The notes under the pieces were generated by a model. That model saw only the letters and a list, made by a program, of their open reading frames with translations, was not told the origin of the DNA and did no database searches. From Siphonodentalium dalli (lineage: Eukaryota; Mollusca; Scaphopoda; Gadilida; Siphonodentaliidae): a DNA stretch of 64,000 bases. The stretch spans positions 178,293,956 through 178,357,955 of the forward strand of contig CP136063.1 of NCBI GenBank assembly GCA_032622095.1, in the 5' to 3' direction. Shown here piece after piece: positions 38,901 through 53,900 of this stretch. Each line of letters begins with the position of its first letter. Positions within the stretch are counted from its first letter, which is position 1. The position numbers were made by a program, and so were the translations under genes.

Positions 38901-41900
38901 TTTTGAAGTTTGCTGTTTCTATTGTTTGTGCATGGACCAGAAGCGCGTGGTCAAACGGACGAAGATGCGGATGAAACTGGATAAGTTAGCAGAATCGTTT
39001 AATTGTAAAAAAAAATAATGCTAACCACAGTCAACTATCGTATATAACTGCCCAAATGTGTTATTTTATATCAACATTTTGTTCAATGAAATTTATCAGG
39101 ATTGACAATTATTTAACACACAAAGCCACTTGACAACTTTTTACCAGGCCATAAAAAGTACACATCTGGAGAAATAGCAAACTTCAAAAATCGATATCTA
39201 ATCACCCTGAGCTTCGATGGGTGGGTTCCTCACTCGAATCAAATATTTTTTACCCCCGAAGCCAAAGAAATAGTAATTTAGGAGCGTCTGATCGAATTGA
39301 GTACCTTTAACTCCAGTTCAAACTATCCATTAGAAACGAAACTTCGTACGAGGAATGATCGATCATCACATTATTGAGGTAAAGTTAGATTCTGGTTCCT
39401 GTCCGAGTGTTATCAGAGTTATGGTCCTTTTTCGACTTAGAAATTGGCATTCTTCGCGTTAATATAAACTAATCCGAACGAAACGTGAAATAAGGAATAT
39501 CCATCACATTATTAATTTTTCTCTGGTCTGAGAAACAAACAGTTAGCAGATACTACGCGCAAAAACGTATAGATCCATTATCATCTAATTCAATTACAAC
39601 ACACCTAGACACAAACTCGAAGGCAGATTTATCTCCCATCGCTCCACCGAGATACCACTGCCTCACATTTGGTAAAGATTTCTGACATGATCTTAGTTCT
39701 TATGCTTTAGCCAACTTTTAGGATTACAATTGTCTATGTCTGGCTCAGTTCATATTGTTCTTATCAAAGCCGAAAGAATTACCATTATTGCAAACTTGTG
39801 GTGGTCAAAATAAGATAATAGGTGACTAAATATAGTTGCGACGATACGTAAAAATAGATGTATCGGTCGGCAAAGTACAATCGTTAATTGTGACAATGAT
39901 CTATCGCAATGATAACGGAGAGCGCGAGGCACAGAGTTTGATCTGGACATTGATATAAAATAGAGTTATTTTCCCTCCACAACATATCCTGACCGACAAA
40001 TTCAAATACTAAAAAAACGAATGCAATAGTTTTGTGGTCCTCTGGAGGATACTGATGTTAAGACTATTAAAAATCACAATCCCCTATTAAAATAATTTAA
40101 CATAGAACATGTAAGACAATTAATAGCCAGGTTTAGACACACGTACGTTTAACTTCTAATGTGTGTTAGTACGGTATTTTTTATAGAGCTGTATTTGGCA
40201 GCAAAAATCTAGACACAGACGTCATGCACATGCGACTGATATTCGTACACACGCCCGATGATTCCACCTTTGCTCAATTTCAGCCATAATGAACGAGACA
40301 TGTGTCAACTTACCGATAATGTTAGAAAAATACATGAACGATACCAAGATGATTGGTTTGACAGCCACAGACGTTAATTCCAGTGTTATCCTGTCAGAAA
40401 GCTACAACGACTGCAGAACGAAATTCTCTTCTCCATCCGCCGAGTACTGGGGGTGAGTCATCTAACATCTAGAAACTAAAACCGACGTTTTATCATATAT
40501 AGATCTAAAGTTAAATATGCATTGACCCAAAGCACACAATGCAAAATAGCCACCATGTTTTAAAGGTGACCCACTAAATATTTCCTCCATAATCCAATTG
40601 GTGGATATTATGCAAGGAAACGTAAGTGTGTTACTTCTGTATATAGGCGTATACAAGTTCAAATTTAAGAGAATGTGAAGACAAACTTGTGGATTTTGTC
40701 ATTGTTTTAGTCTGTATCTTTCTTAGAGATGCCCAAGTTGACCTTTTAAAGTACAATGTGTAGGGGATCCAACATGCATGTATTATGGATCCATTTGGTA
40801 GATTTGAGTGGTCAGATATCCACATCAACAGACTGTCAGTGTAATACTAATACTCAATTGGTCAAGTTTGTCTGTTGATTAGAATACTAAGAATCTCAAA
40901 AATTATTATTTGGGTTCCGGAATCCAGGATCCACGAAACGTTGATTGGATATATTATTATTAAAACGTTAATTGGGGTACCCAAGATATCCGAAACGTTG
41001 ATTAGGGTACCCAGGGTCTTCAAAATATCGCAACAAATAGACGTGACGTCTTATAGTCTTATATTATGTCACCTGCTTTGAAGATAAAAAGTAAATATCG
41101 TGGTTTTGGGGGTACTTTAAATAAACCCCTTCTGAAATGAAAACGCCAGGAAATTTTGTTTCAGAAATTGTGTATTATTGATCAGTGATGAATAGAGCTA
41201 TAATAAAATTAGCTTTGTACTCGAAAGTGCAAATAGAAGTCATTTTGGCGGTTTTTAGGGTACTTTCAAAAAACCCATTCTGAAATGAAAACGCTTGGGA
41301 ATTTCGTTTCAGAAATTGTGTACTGTTGATCAGTAATTGCTGGAGCACTATAAATATAAACATCAGCTTCGTAATCAAAAGTGCAAACAGAAGTCATTGT
41401 GGGGGGGGGGGGGGGGGGTATGGGGTATCTGGCACCTAAACGCCAGGAATGCGGAATTTAAGAAATCGGATTTATTTGAACGTTCCTGTGGTGTAACAAA
41501 TCTGGGGCATCAAACATTTCGTATGCGATTGTGCCAATAGAACCAAACAGGCTCCCTTATTAATTGGTGGATTTTCCCGCCTTGGCGCATGTAACGGTAT
41601 ATTTTTTATGCCACACTTACTTGTAACTGAAACTTGCTCTTATCATAATATATCTCCAATTTCAGGCGATTTTTCCTCGAGGAGCAGGACTCCAATGGAA
41701 TTGGTGACCTGGGTGATATTAACTGGAAAATCTTTATCAGCCTGCTTTTTGCCTGGTTGCTCATGTTTGTATGCATGGTCAAGGGAATTAAGTCAACAGG
41801 CAAGGTGAGAACTCAAATTGCAGCCTTAAGTACACGTGGACTGCTAACGCGAGATGAAATGTTGCTAATGGTCCACACAAAAATCTATATAATTGATCTC

Positions 41901-44900
41901 CACATTGGACATTTGAATAGAATGGTGCCTCTGGAACACCAAGTAGAGACTCATGGCATGATCTACCTATATATTAATGTAAATTCGAAGATAGTTGTCG
42001 CTAAAGTTGATATGTTGTTTCATGCTATCGAGTAACTGATAGCAAGTTCTCGTTATGTCCCGCCAAAATGTAATGTGAACATGCCAGTCTGTACAACAGT
42101 GATGAGGAGATCAGGGTGTTATCAACAGTTAATATACACAGAGGCACATCCAGTCATGTCCCTGCATTTATTCATACGTTATGAATTTTCATCTATATTT
42201 TCAGGTCGTTTGGTTTACCGCTACGTTTCCTTACGTCATTTTGACTATCATCTTGATCCGGGGCCTTACACTCCCAGGGTTCGAGGAAGGCATTCGTTTC
42301 TATTTAGTTCCCGATGTGGACAGTTTGAAGTCTACACTTCAAGATCCGAAGGTAGGTAAACGTCGTAATCGAAGTCGCCTCGTTGAAATAAAGGACGCCC
42401 TCAAACACACCTTTGTTTCATTATCGAGTACAGTCATCTGAACTTTATTTAAATATTTAAAGGTCATGCAGGGACGCGGCGACATGAGGGTGTCTTACCC
42501 ATCAACTTTGATCAAAATGTTCAACAGTTGGATTTCATATATACCTGACAAAACATTGGTTGAAAATGTTACACCAACAATAGGTTGAAATTGTTCTCAT
42601 ATAGTATGTATATGAGCACCTTCCATATATACAGTTCACATTTAGTTTGTCTATATATCTTCAACATGTGCAGCTCTTTCATGAATTGTGAAATTCTGTT
42701 TTATCTTGACACATTAGAAATAAGAAAGCTTTCAGCTATTCAGTAAAAGGTCCAACCGCCTGACACTTTCCTTTAAAAGTCGTGTTAACAATGTATTAAA
42801 AGCGTCAACTTTAGAAACAAGCAGAGATAGAACGCCATGTTTCATCACATTTTGGCTTAAATGAAATTTCACCCTACTCAAGGATTGCAATTTCATGTAC
42901 CTCGAGCGTAAGTTGTCCGAGACCATAACATTCATGCTCATAGCGATGTCAAAGTATGATCTCATGTTACGTAAAGATGAACAGAATGTTACATGACTAT
43001 TCCCCAGCTGAATTTTGAAAGATCCACGGAATCGCTGCATCCATTGTCGTGGAGTAGACTGATATATAGCTTTAGCCACGTGGTATATGTACATCATTAC
43101 GCGTGCCGCGTGTATACTAATGTACAAATTCCTGTTTCGCCTGGGAGCTGCCATAGCGCTGGGGGTTCTATTTATAGAATGTGAATTATTGGAACACATT
43201 AAAAGTTGTAGTGCGATCCCGAGGTCGAGCTGTAGTGCCACCCCGAGGCCGAGCCCGGTAAAAGGTGTAGTTGAGAATTTCAATTTCGTTTATTGGCGTT
43301 TACATTATGTCAATAATGTTGATGTTTGGTTTGCGATAATCTATGCCAATTACAAATAACATAAATAAGAAGATTCTATAATTACCATCATGGGTATATA
43401 ATATATTATCTTGAGCGCGTTACCATTTCTGACTATGGCTTTCTTGTTTAATGTTGTGCTCTATAATTTTAGGTATGGGGTGATGCCGCCTCACAGATAT
43501 TTTATTCTCTTGGTGTTGGGTTTGGAGTGCTGGTAACAATGGGCAGCTACAACAAGTTTCACAGTAACTGCTACAGGTACAGTAATGCTCTAAGTAATCG
43601 ACTTCTTAACCACAGCAGAATTATGGGTAACTTTTCAGGATTTAGTCGGAAATATGGCTTGTTGCCATCGGCTTGTTGCCATTCATCGGAGAGCTTTCCG
43701 ATGATTGGCAACAAGCCATATTTCCGACTAAATCCTGAAAAGTTACCCATAATTCTGCTGTGGTTAAGAAGTCGATTACTTAGAGCATTACAGGTAGATT
43801 TATATGGACTTTAAAAAAAATCTATTTATTAATTTAGTTGTGGATAATCTCACAGCGGCGATGTCTATCCGACAGACATCCGCAGATACGTATCACACCT
43901 CTTCTATTGTCCCAGTGTTACACAGACAAATACCACCTTGTTTATAAATATAGTCCCTCATGGTGAATATGGAATTCAGGCTTTGTTTCACTGTAAATTT
44001 ATAACACACGTTATTTATTATATATCCACCAGTTACGGGGTATATATGAATGAGTTTTTCCGTCGGTCCGTGCGGCTAGCCGTCCGTCCGTCCGTGCGTC
44101 AGACCGTGTTTCTGTGGATGCAACATTGTCCGAGCTTATATTCCTACATTTTTCAGTAAATTGTTTTTGAAACTTGGCACATGCAGATATTTAGTACCAT
44201 GAGATCCTGTGCACCTGCGATTATGATGGCCATCCAGTATTTTAGTGGAGTTATCCCCCTTTTTCGACTTACAAATTTGGCGTACAATCTGACGATTATA
44301 GCTTTTAATGTGCAGACAATCAGGTCGATATTGTGTTTTATTTAATTGAAAAAACGTGTGCATTATTTGGACTATATACACCTCATGTAAAACTGCATGT
44401 TGCAAAGCATTATCTTATCTATATGCGAGTCTCCCCTAGGGCGCCTCGCATATATAAGAGAATGCATTGGCCTATAACAATATTTACCTTGACCTTGTAA
44501 GTCAGTGCATTCTCTTATATATGCAGACTCCCTATGGTAGGGAAACACGCACATATACGAGAATGCTCCGGCACATGGTTCTTTAATGTTGAAATTTCAG
44601 CATAAGTATTTTTGTTTCTATTCAGAGATGCTATCATTGTGACTGTGGTGAATAGTTTTACCAGCCTGTACGCTGGGCTCGCTATCTTCTCCATCCTTGG
44701 ATTCATGGCACACCAAACCAACCAGAAGGTCCAAGATGTTGTTGCTGGAGGTAATGTTATCTGATATCCACATTAACTGTATATTCCAACATGTATAGAA
44801 TACTAGTTATACCCGGTGCGTGTATACCGGTCTATATGCGATACACACTGTACCATACTGACTGTCATGGTTTGTTCAGCGCAGATGGACCGTATATAAT

Positions 44901-47900
44901 GTGATGTTACAATCGTTGCAAAACAACTATCGATATATGTCGAGCCGAAGAGCTCTGAATAAGATCATATTTGTGTCCGTGGGTGGTATACAGTAGTCAC
45001 TATAGAGCCACATTCGTGTTGTTTTTTGTTAATGATACTCCAATCGAAAGGTTGGCACAACAATGAGTCATCGGTTTTCATCCCATATATAACGTTACGG
45101 CAAACGTCTTCATACAATAATCGCTATGACACAAACGAGCACGACTCTGCGCAAGTGCTAAACATGTACACTATATATTTACAACAAAACCATAGTCAGA
45201 AATGGTAACACCACCATGATCATATTATTAGCCATAAATATAAATTATAATCTAAAATATATTGGTTACATGAATGCACCGCCTCAGAATTCCGTTAAAA
45301 CAACTAATCCTTCAAATTATTACAAAAAACTACGGCTTATTACTGCAGGTTTCTCATTCACCACACCAGAAAGCTTCTAAATGCGGATACAAAAATCGGA
45401 GGTGTTGTGTTCCCACCAAGAGTGCATGGCACAGCCATTGTTCATACCTAAACGTCGAAAGCAATTAACGCGGTCATAATGGTTACATACTGCAACTTTA
45501 AGACATCCAGCGAATACACACCCCACGAAAACCCGAAATGTGTTGTCCTGCGAGATATCCCATCGCTTTAGCTCAATTTGCCTTCCTACAATATCCATAA
45601 ACAAGATCATATATTATATACCCACGATTTTAATTATAGAATATAAAATATATTGGTTTCGCGAATGACCAACTCAGAATTCCGTTAAAATAACAATAAC
45701 AACCAGCACCTAATTAACGAACCGGCGGCCGACTCGGCCGTCTCGAACAACAACTATCAGTGGGCTGCAGAACGAAAAATATCTATAAAAGTTGAAATAT
45801 ATCTTTTAATTTTTTGGTAATTGACATAGCTTGTCACAAACCAAAAATCAACATTATTGACATAATAATGTAAAAGACAATAAACGAAATTGAAATTCCC
45901 AACTACACCTTTTACCGGACTCGGCCTCCTGGTCGCGTAGTTCGACTTTTAAATAAACCGGAATTTCCCATTCTATATATAAATAAAACACCCACTGTTA
46001 ATGTCAGCGCCCACAGCTTTCTAGAATCTCAAGGACAGCATACACCGGTGGTGTTAACTACACATAATTTCGCTACATTTCGATCTTTCTCTTAATTTCC
46101 AGGCCCTGGTCTTGCATTCGTTGCCTTCCCGGCAGGCATTGCAGAGTTACCGGCATCGCCTATCTGGGCGTTCCTCTTCTTCTTCATGCTGATCACGCTC
46201 GGAATGGACAGTGTCGTAAGATACCTCATCGCTTTACCCCCCCCCCCAGACAAAATAAAATACAAATGAGTGCTCCTGAATTTCTTGTCATAATGAGCAA
46301 CGCACACTGTAGCAATCTTTATCCGAAATTGACGACTCCATTGTCTGTTCGATCCTGCGAGGTCGCTAATGAACAGTCTGGAGAATATAGAAAATATTTG
46401 TATTACTTTCATGCATATTTCCACTAACGGGCCATGTGTGGTTCGTGGTGCTGCATTTGTTAAGTTCGCATGTTTCCTTGATTAGGATACCCATGATCTC
46501 GAAACGTTGATTTGAGTATCCAGGATCTTTGAAACGTTGATTATGAATCTTCAACCCCCTTCGAGAACATTGCCTGAACTATACGCTCAATTGTAAATAT
46601 GTACTTCTCGATTCGGGACGCAACTATCGGCGATTAATTAATGAAAAAGATTTCGCCATCGAGAGTCACTGCATTTAAATAAATATTACAATGACGGTGT
46701 GTCAATTTGGATATAATATTTGTGAAAATAACTACTTTGAGCAAGATTATTCTACTTTTCCATGTTATCATCCTACCTGGGTGTTTCACATCACTTTAAG
46801 ACTATATACCTGCACTTTGATTTGATAGCAACTTCATGTTTATCGGGAATAGTTATAACCAATGAAATCATTCACAGTCTAATGTACCTTACTGACAAAA
46901 TCACTAGGTTCCATTCCCATTGCTGTTTCTATATGTATCAAATGAGGTTCTGTTCGTCTCGTTTCAGTTCGGAGCTCTGGAAGGCTTTATCACCGCTCTG
47001 GTAGATCTTGCTCCACACAAACTCAAACGATATCAAACACACTTCAGGTTCCTGGTATGTTTGGTTGGATTCCTTCTAGCTATCCCCCAATCAACAAAGG
47101 TGAGTCAACACGCCTGAAAATAGTGTGTCTGTCATTTGCAGAATGAGGTACACAGAACGTGAATTTAGTGATACTATCCCACACATGTACAGCGGGCTAG
47201 CATAAGCAAATTCATCCTATGGGAACCTCATTCTGCTTAGGCCTCATCTTCTCGGAAGTATATAAAGTCTCACTTTAGCATTGTTTTTAGTTACATTTTC
47301 CCTTCTGTGCAGTTTCTATATCCCCTAATTTGTAGAAGATAAAATGCACAATCGAGGTGACTAAAGGGCGTACATCATCAACTTGAACTTCAACTGGGGA
47401 TCTAAGTCTAGGTCTCCCATAGCAGCCTAAGCAGAATTATGTTCCAATAGGTTGAATTGGGTGAGCTAGCCCGCCGTGTGGGATAGCGTCACTAAATTCA
47501 CCCTCTGTGGACCTCATTCTGCAAATGACAGACATTATTTGCAGGCTTGTGAGTCAAGTGTCGTAAATTTATATTGACATGTATTTTAGCTTTGATCTGG
47601 CGTTAAGGGCATCCATGATGTTCACAACTTCAGACGATCGAGTACTGACTGTTATCGGAATGATTATTCAAAATCAGTCGCCCAATCACAAATATAAAGT
47701 CCTTTCTTGCAAAATGGAAATACAGCTTTAGTTATTTACACATTTATTCAGCGGTGAAAGACCTGTCGAAGTTTAACATGTACAGCCACAAGGGCAATTC
47801 TGGTAGTATTAAGTGTATTCTGGTATATAATCGTTCACTCAAGATAAGTCATTGCCGTAGGATTGCTTTCTTTGATAAAATAATAATGTGGGTGGAAATA

Positions 47901-50900
47901 TCATTGTCTATATAATCAAAATCAAATACATAATAATTAAAAAAAAGTTGATTCTCAAACAACAAAGGCGAGTCACGTGTGGTAAACTCATACTCGCATT
48001 TATTGTACCTTTTATCAGTCATGAACATACTGCAGTACATGAAAACGGTACTTTGGAAATGAAACTTCTGATATTCACTCAGAGGTGCTATAGTATTTAA
48101 TGAATTCAGGTATCTGTCCAATCGCTCACACAAGATATGTCATTGGCTCGGCAATACTTCCGTTAATAAACTTAGTGTATGGAAGCAGTCTCTTATATCT
48201 TCCAGCTTCTATCTATCTATCTATATCTATATGTGCAAATGTCTATCTGTGTTCTATAGAAATTCACAGGGGACCATCTAGATGGCACCAAAGGGTACTA
48301 GGGGTAACTTTTTACGAGAAAGATAATGGTGCGGGTTAGAATTTTCTAAAGTGACGCCGTTGTTGTCAGGGGCAGAAAAGGGGGTAGGGGCAGAACAAAA
48401 ATTTGTCGCCGATTGCAACGGAACTTATAGATAATCATCCCCATGATATGAGGAATCCAATGGTGTGGTTTAAATATGTCAAAAGTGGCGACATTCGACT
48501 CAGGGATGCACGGAAGGGGCATATATGGCAAGAAACGTGGCCAACAGAAAATACATCGGCATTTTTGTCCCAGTCATAAGTCCTTGTACAAGCCGAGACA
48601 GGCGAGACAGAAAAAAATAAAGTGTTAATATGAAAACATTAGGAATGTGTTTGTCTCGGTCAGTACCAGTCAAATCAGTTTGTCCCATGGTTCACAAATA
48701 AGATCCGCTTCAAAATAATTCTGTCTCGGTCTGTCCCAGGCCTTTCTATTGGGACAGGAAATATCAAAGGTAAATACTATATTTAATATGAAAACATTAG
48801 GAATGTGTTTGTCTCGGTCTGTACCAGTCAAATCAGTTTGTCCCACGGTTCCCAAATAAGATCCTCTTCAAAATTATTCTGTCTCGGTCTGTCCCAGGCC
48901 TTTTTATTTGGACAGGAAATATCAAAGGTAAATAATAGATTTAATATGAAAACATTAGAAATGTGTTTGTCTCGGTCTGTACCAGTCAAATCAGTTTGTC
49001 CCATGGTTCCCAAATAAGACCCTCTTCAAAATTATTCTGTCTCGGTCTGTCCCAGACCTTTCTATTGGGACAGGAAATATCAAAGGTAAATACTATATTT
49101 AATATGAAAACATTAGGATTGTGTTTGTCTCGGTCTGTACCAGTCAAATCAGGGACCAAACTGATTCTACTGGGACAGGAGCGAGACAGACTATATACTT
49201 TATTTTGTTCTGTCTCGCCTGTCTCGGCTTGTCCCAGGACTTACGACTGAATGCCGATGTATTTTCTGTTGGCCACGTTTCTTGCCATATCTACGTTTAG
49301 ATGAGAGCTTGGGAGTGGTGGGCACTAAATTTGATAACAATTGGTTTAGTCGCCGATTGCCACCACACTTATACAATATCATCCCCATGGTATGAGGAGT
49401 CGAATGGTGTGGCTTAAATCTGTCAACAGTGGCGTCATTAGATTCAGGGGTGCACTGTATGGGAGAGGGGCACCAAAAACTGATACACAATATTGTTATC
49501 GGCAATTTCCACCAAATTGATACACATTCTTATCCATGATACGATGAGTCTAATCGTGTGATTTAATGACGTCATATCTGTGCTGTTTGTCTGAGATATG
49601 GGGTGGGGTGGGCACTAAATTTTATCAAAATTTGTTTAGTCGCCTATTAGCACCAAACATAAATAATCATCTCCATGCTAACAGGAGTCTAATTGTGTGG
49701 TTTAAGGATGTCACAAGTGGGGATGCATAGAGGGTGAAAGGGACACGACACAAAAAAATGATAAACAATATGTTTAGCGCCGATTTCCACCAGATTGATA
49801 CATATTCTTCTCCGTGATACGAGGAATCTAATCGTATGGTTTAGATACGCCAGTTTGGTGCTGTTTGGGTGAGAGATGGGGGGCACTAAATTTTCACCAA
49901 TTTTATATATATATGCATCTCCATAATGAGTCTAAGTGTGTGGTTTAATGGTGACAAAAGTGGCACCGCTTGAGTTCGAAATAGGGACAGGAGGGTCACC
50001 AAAAACTGATAAAAAATATGTTTAGTGCCAACTACCAGCAAATTCATACACATTCTTCTCAAATGATACGAGGAATCAAATCGTGCATGTTAAAAACGCC
50101 ACATGTGGTGCCCATATATATTTGCGAATAACTGTCTGTCTGTATGTGTTCTATATATATAACATCACGGGGTTCAATCGAGATGACACCAAGATTTTAC
50201 GAGGAAGATAATGGCGCAGTTTAAAGTTTTCTAAAGTGACGCTGTTGGTATCAGGGGCAGAAAATGTGGAGGGGCAGCAAAAAAAAAGAAAAAAAAGAAG
50301 ATGTGATAGGTTTGTCGCTTATTTCCACCAAATTTATACATAATCACCTCCGCGATATGGCGCCGTTCAAGTCAGAGGTGCACGGGGGCATCAACAATTG
50401 ATTTAATAAACTATTTTAGCGCAGATTTCTACCAAATTGATATAGTTTTCTTCTCCATGATACGAGGAATATAATCGTGTGATTTAAAGACGTCAAATTA
50501 GTGCCATTTGGGTGAGAGATGTGGGAGGGGGTCATAACTATGATAATAATTAGTTTAATGTACGTGGTTTAAATGTGTCAAAAGTGGCACCGTTAAAGTC
50601 ATGCATGAGGAGGGGAGTTGCGCCAAAGCTGATACAAATATATTTAGCACTAATTTCCACCAAATTCATACACGTTCTTCTCTAATGACACGGTGAATTA
50701 AATCACACTTGGTCATGTTTGGGTCATGGATAGCGAGAAGAGATGCACTAGCATTGATAAGATTGCTATTCGACGATATCACCAAAGCCACCCAGGCCAT
50801 CTCCATATCGTTTTAAGGAGTGTGTGACGTTCAAACTTCACAATCTCGACAAATGGTGACACAATTAAGTCACTTGAACAATTATATCTTCTCAACTGGG

Positions 50901-53900
50901 AATGAGGGCATTCATATAATGAGCCAGCAAAACAGATACATAGAAGAAAGCATTAAATATATACATTCTATTTAAGAGACACACATATTCTTGCATCTCA
51001 GAGACCTCGAACCGTCAGAGGATTGCATATAAGATTGGCTCATATACGTATATTATAACAAAATTGAGTCTGTTCCATTCAGTATCTTCATGGAGATATG
51101 ATAGCCAGGTGTTCCTAAAATCTTAGTCTAACCCACTAGATTGATAGATACATCTCTATATGTAAAAATCTGTTGTCGTCTTTTATTTTTGCAAGCTAAC
51201 GTGTTTATGATGTCCATGTTTCATCTTATAACATCTGAAGTATACGCAGTTGTAAATAAATAAATAAATACTTCTTTATTGCTGGAACGGATTAATCGCG
51301 ATAAACAAAATCACAACCGACAAAGTGAACCACTAATAATATTCTATGTGCAAGAATCATGTTTTGTGATGCTATTTGAATATACAATATACAATTTGTA
51401 TGAGAATACACGTTACACTTTGGGCAAGAGTATTCTCTATTCCCACCAAATATCCACAGCCTGCAGAGGGTTTCACATCACTTTAACCTGGACAACGCCG
51501 GTGACCCTGCTAGTATCCTATATTTTCAATTGTACATTGGTATTTGAATTCAGTGACTTCAAGAATTATTGAAAACACGACTCATATTAAGCTGACTTCA
51601 TAAAAAGGACATGGCTACAGAGGGTCTATTTTCGGGTGATGTCCAAATTCGCATTCCAAAATTGTACCACCCATCCTTGAGTCAATGATGAGACATTTGT
51701 GCGAGCCACAAAGTCTTATACTTCTCTCCCGATTACCAAACACTCAAGTGAAAAATTGGACATGGCTTTAATGTTATGAAATCAAGCGTACAACTTGTTG
51801 GAATACTTACATGCAAAGGTACATAATTTTCTTGGACGTTGGGGCTATTTTTTTTTAATTAAAAAATGGAATCTTTAGCCTTAGATTTTTCAACGAGCCA
51901 GGTATGTTCAAATAATGAACGCCGACAGGTAAGAATTACGAATAGCTCATTGTAAATTTTTCTCAGGGTCCAAAAACCTTTTTGCAGAATTGATGTATGC
52001 GAGGTCTTTTGTGAGAAAATAGTGCCTTTTAAACTTCTTGCATGCCACTCACAGTATAAGGCTATATAATTATATATCATGTGTTTAGATTCTATACTTA
52101 ATTGTGTTTTTATCCTTTCTTATTCAATGCATATTGTAGGCTATATTATTGCACGCTTCGCTTCTTGAAACATCAATCGTAACTATGCATGCATGGATAT
52201 AGCAAAATAACTACACTATAGAAAGAACACAAATTCTAGTGACGTAGTACCCTATTCGTAATTCTTATCTGTCGTCGTTTATTATGCGAAAGGTGTCCAT
52301 TGACCGCGAAAATAACGATAATCTTTCATATATATAAAAGCACCAGTCTACTCCACCAACATAATATATTTGTTCTATTTCAGGGAGGCATCTATATCTT
52401 ATCACTAATGGACGCTTACAGTGCAAAGATCGGGCTTTTAGTTGCTGCTGTGTTTGAGGTTATTGGAGTTGTATGGGTATATGGTTCGTATTCATGTTTT
52501 AATCCAGCACATTCGATATCAAATCGTATCTCCAATTATTGTCGTGCTGACATTACAGAAGTCCATCCAAGTCGAGAGGCCGGCGTATCATCTAGTTACA
52601 TCAACAAATAAAAAAGAGATAATAACAGCAAACAACAACAACACAGACAAACGGTATCTCTTCAATCCGCTAAAGGGACCACAATCATCTATCATGAACA
52701 ATAAATACTCACAAAAATGCCAGCTATGATATCAAAGTTGCCGAAAATCATATGATAACGTTTTTTCAAGGCAGTTTGAACTGCAAGCAATTATGGAGAT
52801 CTCTCCGAGACGAGATGTTCCGAATTTCGGAGTTTTGTTCGAATGGGTTAAAACCAGTTACATGTGAAACCAAATCATGCTACATTTGCAGTAGACCATA
52901 TGTCACTTGACTCAATCACATGAGAATGGTTTAACTTTCTACCTTTATTAAAGGCACGGTTGGCCTTCGATGTGGGTATTGCTGCTTAAAAAGGTACATC
53001 AGTTAAAACCACCATAAACAGAAAGAATATTAAAATAGAGATACTGTGTTCTTATATATACCAATCATAAATATAAAAAAAAAGCCAAAAATGTTACACA
53101 ACCTGGCTTTTGTTTATATAACACAGAATACGTAATTGAGAATACTATACTTTTTACGCGATATATATATGATTGGTATAATAACAAAATATGTCTATAT
53201 TTAATATTCTTTCTGCTTATGGCAGTTTTAACACGTGTGACTATTTTAACAGCAATACCCACCACGAAGACCATCCGTGATTTTAAGTACTCAATATCAC
53301 TCTGCACATCCTAGGCAGCCCTATGTCACATGCATACACGGCATTGTCTGTGAATGTGATACAGGACTGGCCAACTACTTCACTAGTTTTGCTACAATCA
53401 TTTGAACTTATCCAAAATCTCACATATGAGACATCATTGTTCAAAATGCAATTCAGTCTCGATTAAAATGCGGATATAGAATATTAAAATTAGGCACCAA
53501 CCATGCAGCCAACAAAATATAAAATAGTCTGTGAAATGGTAAATATGTAATATTTTAATACTTCAGCACTTACTACGGGTCAACAGAAAGGCCCAGCTAT
53601 GTTATAAGTATGCTGCTCCTGTGCAATAATATAATTTTGTTTAGTATTTAGATAATGTTTCATAGATTATTGTGCAAATAAACACATCTATCTATATTGT
53701 TAACAACTCACTGTATAAAGCAAGCCTTTATTTGAAGCAAAGAACACTCATTCTGAGTCAGTGGGAATTGACAAGACGCACTGTCTTTCTATGGCCATGC
53801 ACTAAGACACATTGGGGAATAATTATAAATATGTGTATGCATTGTCACATACGAAATAGCACACGATACTGCCAGTCCACTTATACATTATGGTGATAAC

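Noticed and set aside
42732-43283. 183-residue - strand open frame in SLC6 intron 6
   Set aside because: It runs into repeat R, is opposite to the host gene and shows no family motif. Its length alone is not enough support.
48523-49290. CRISPR-like regular repeats
   Set aside because: Repeats are 158 bp and contiguous with no spacers, in an animal intron.
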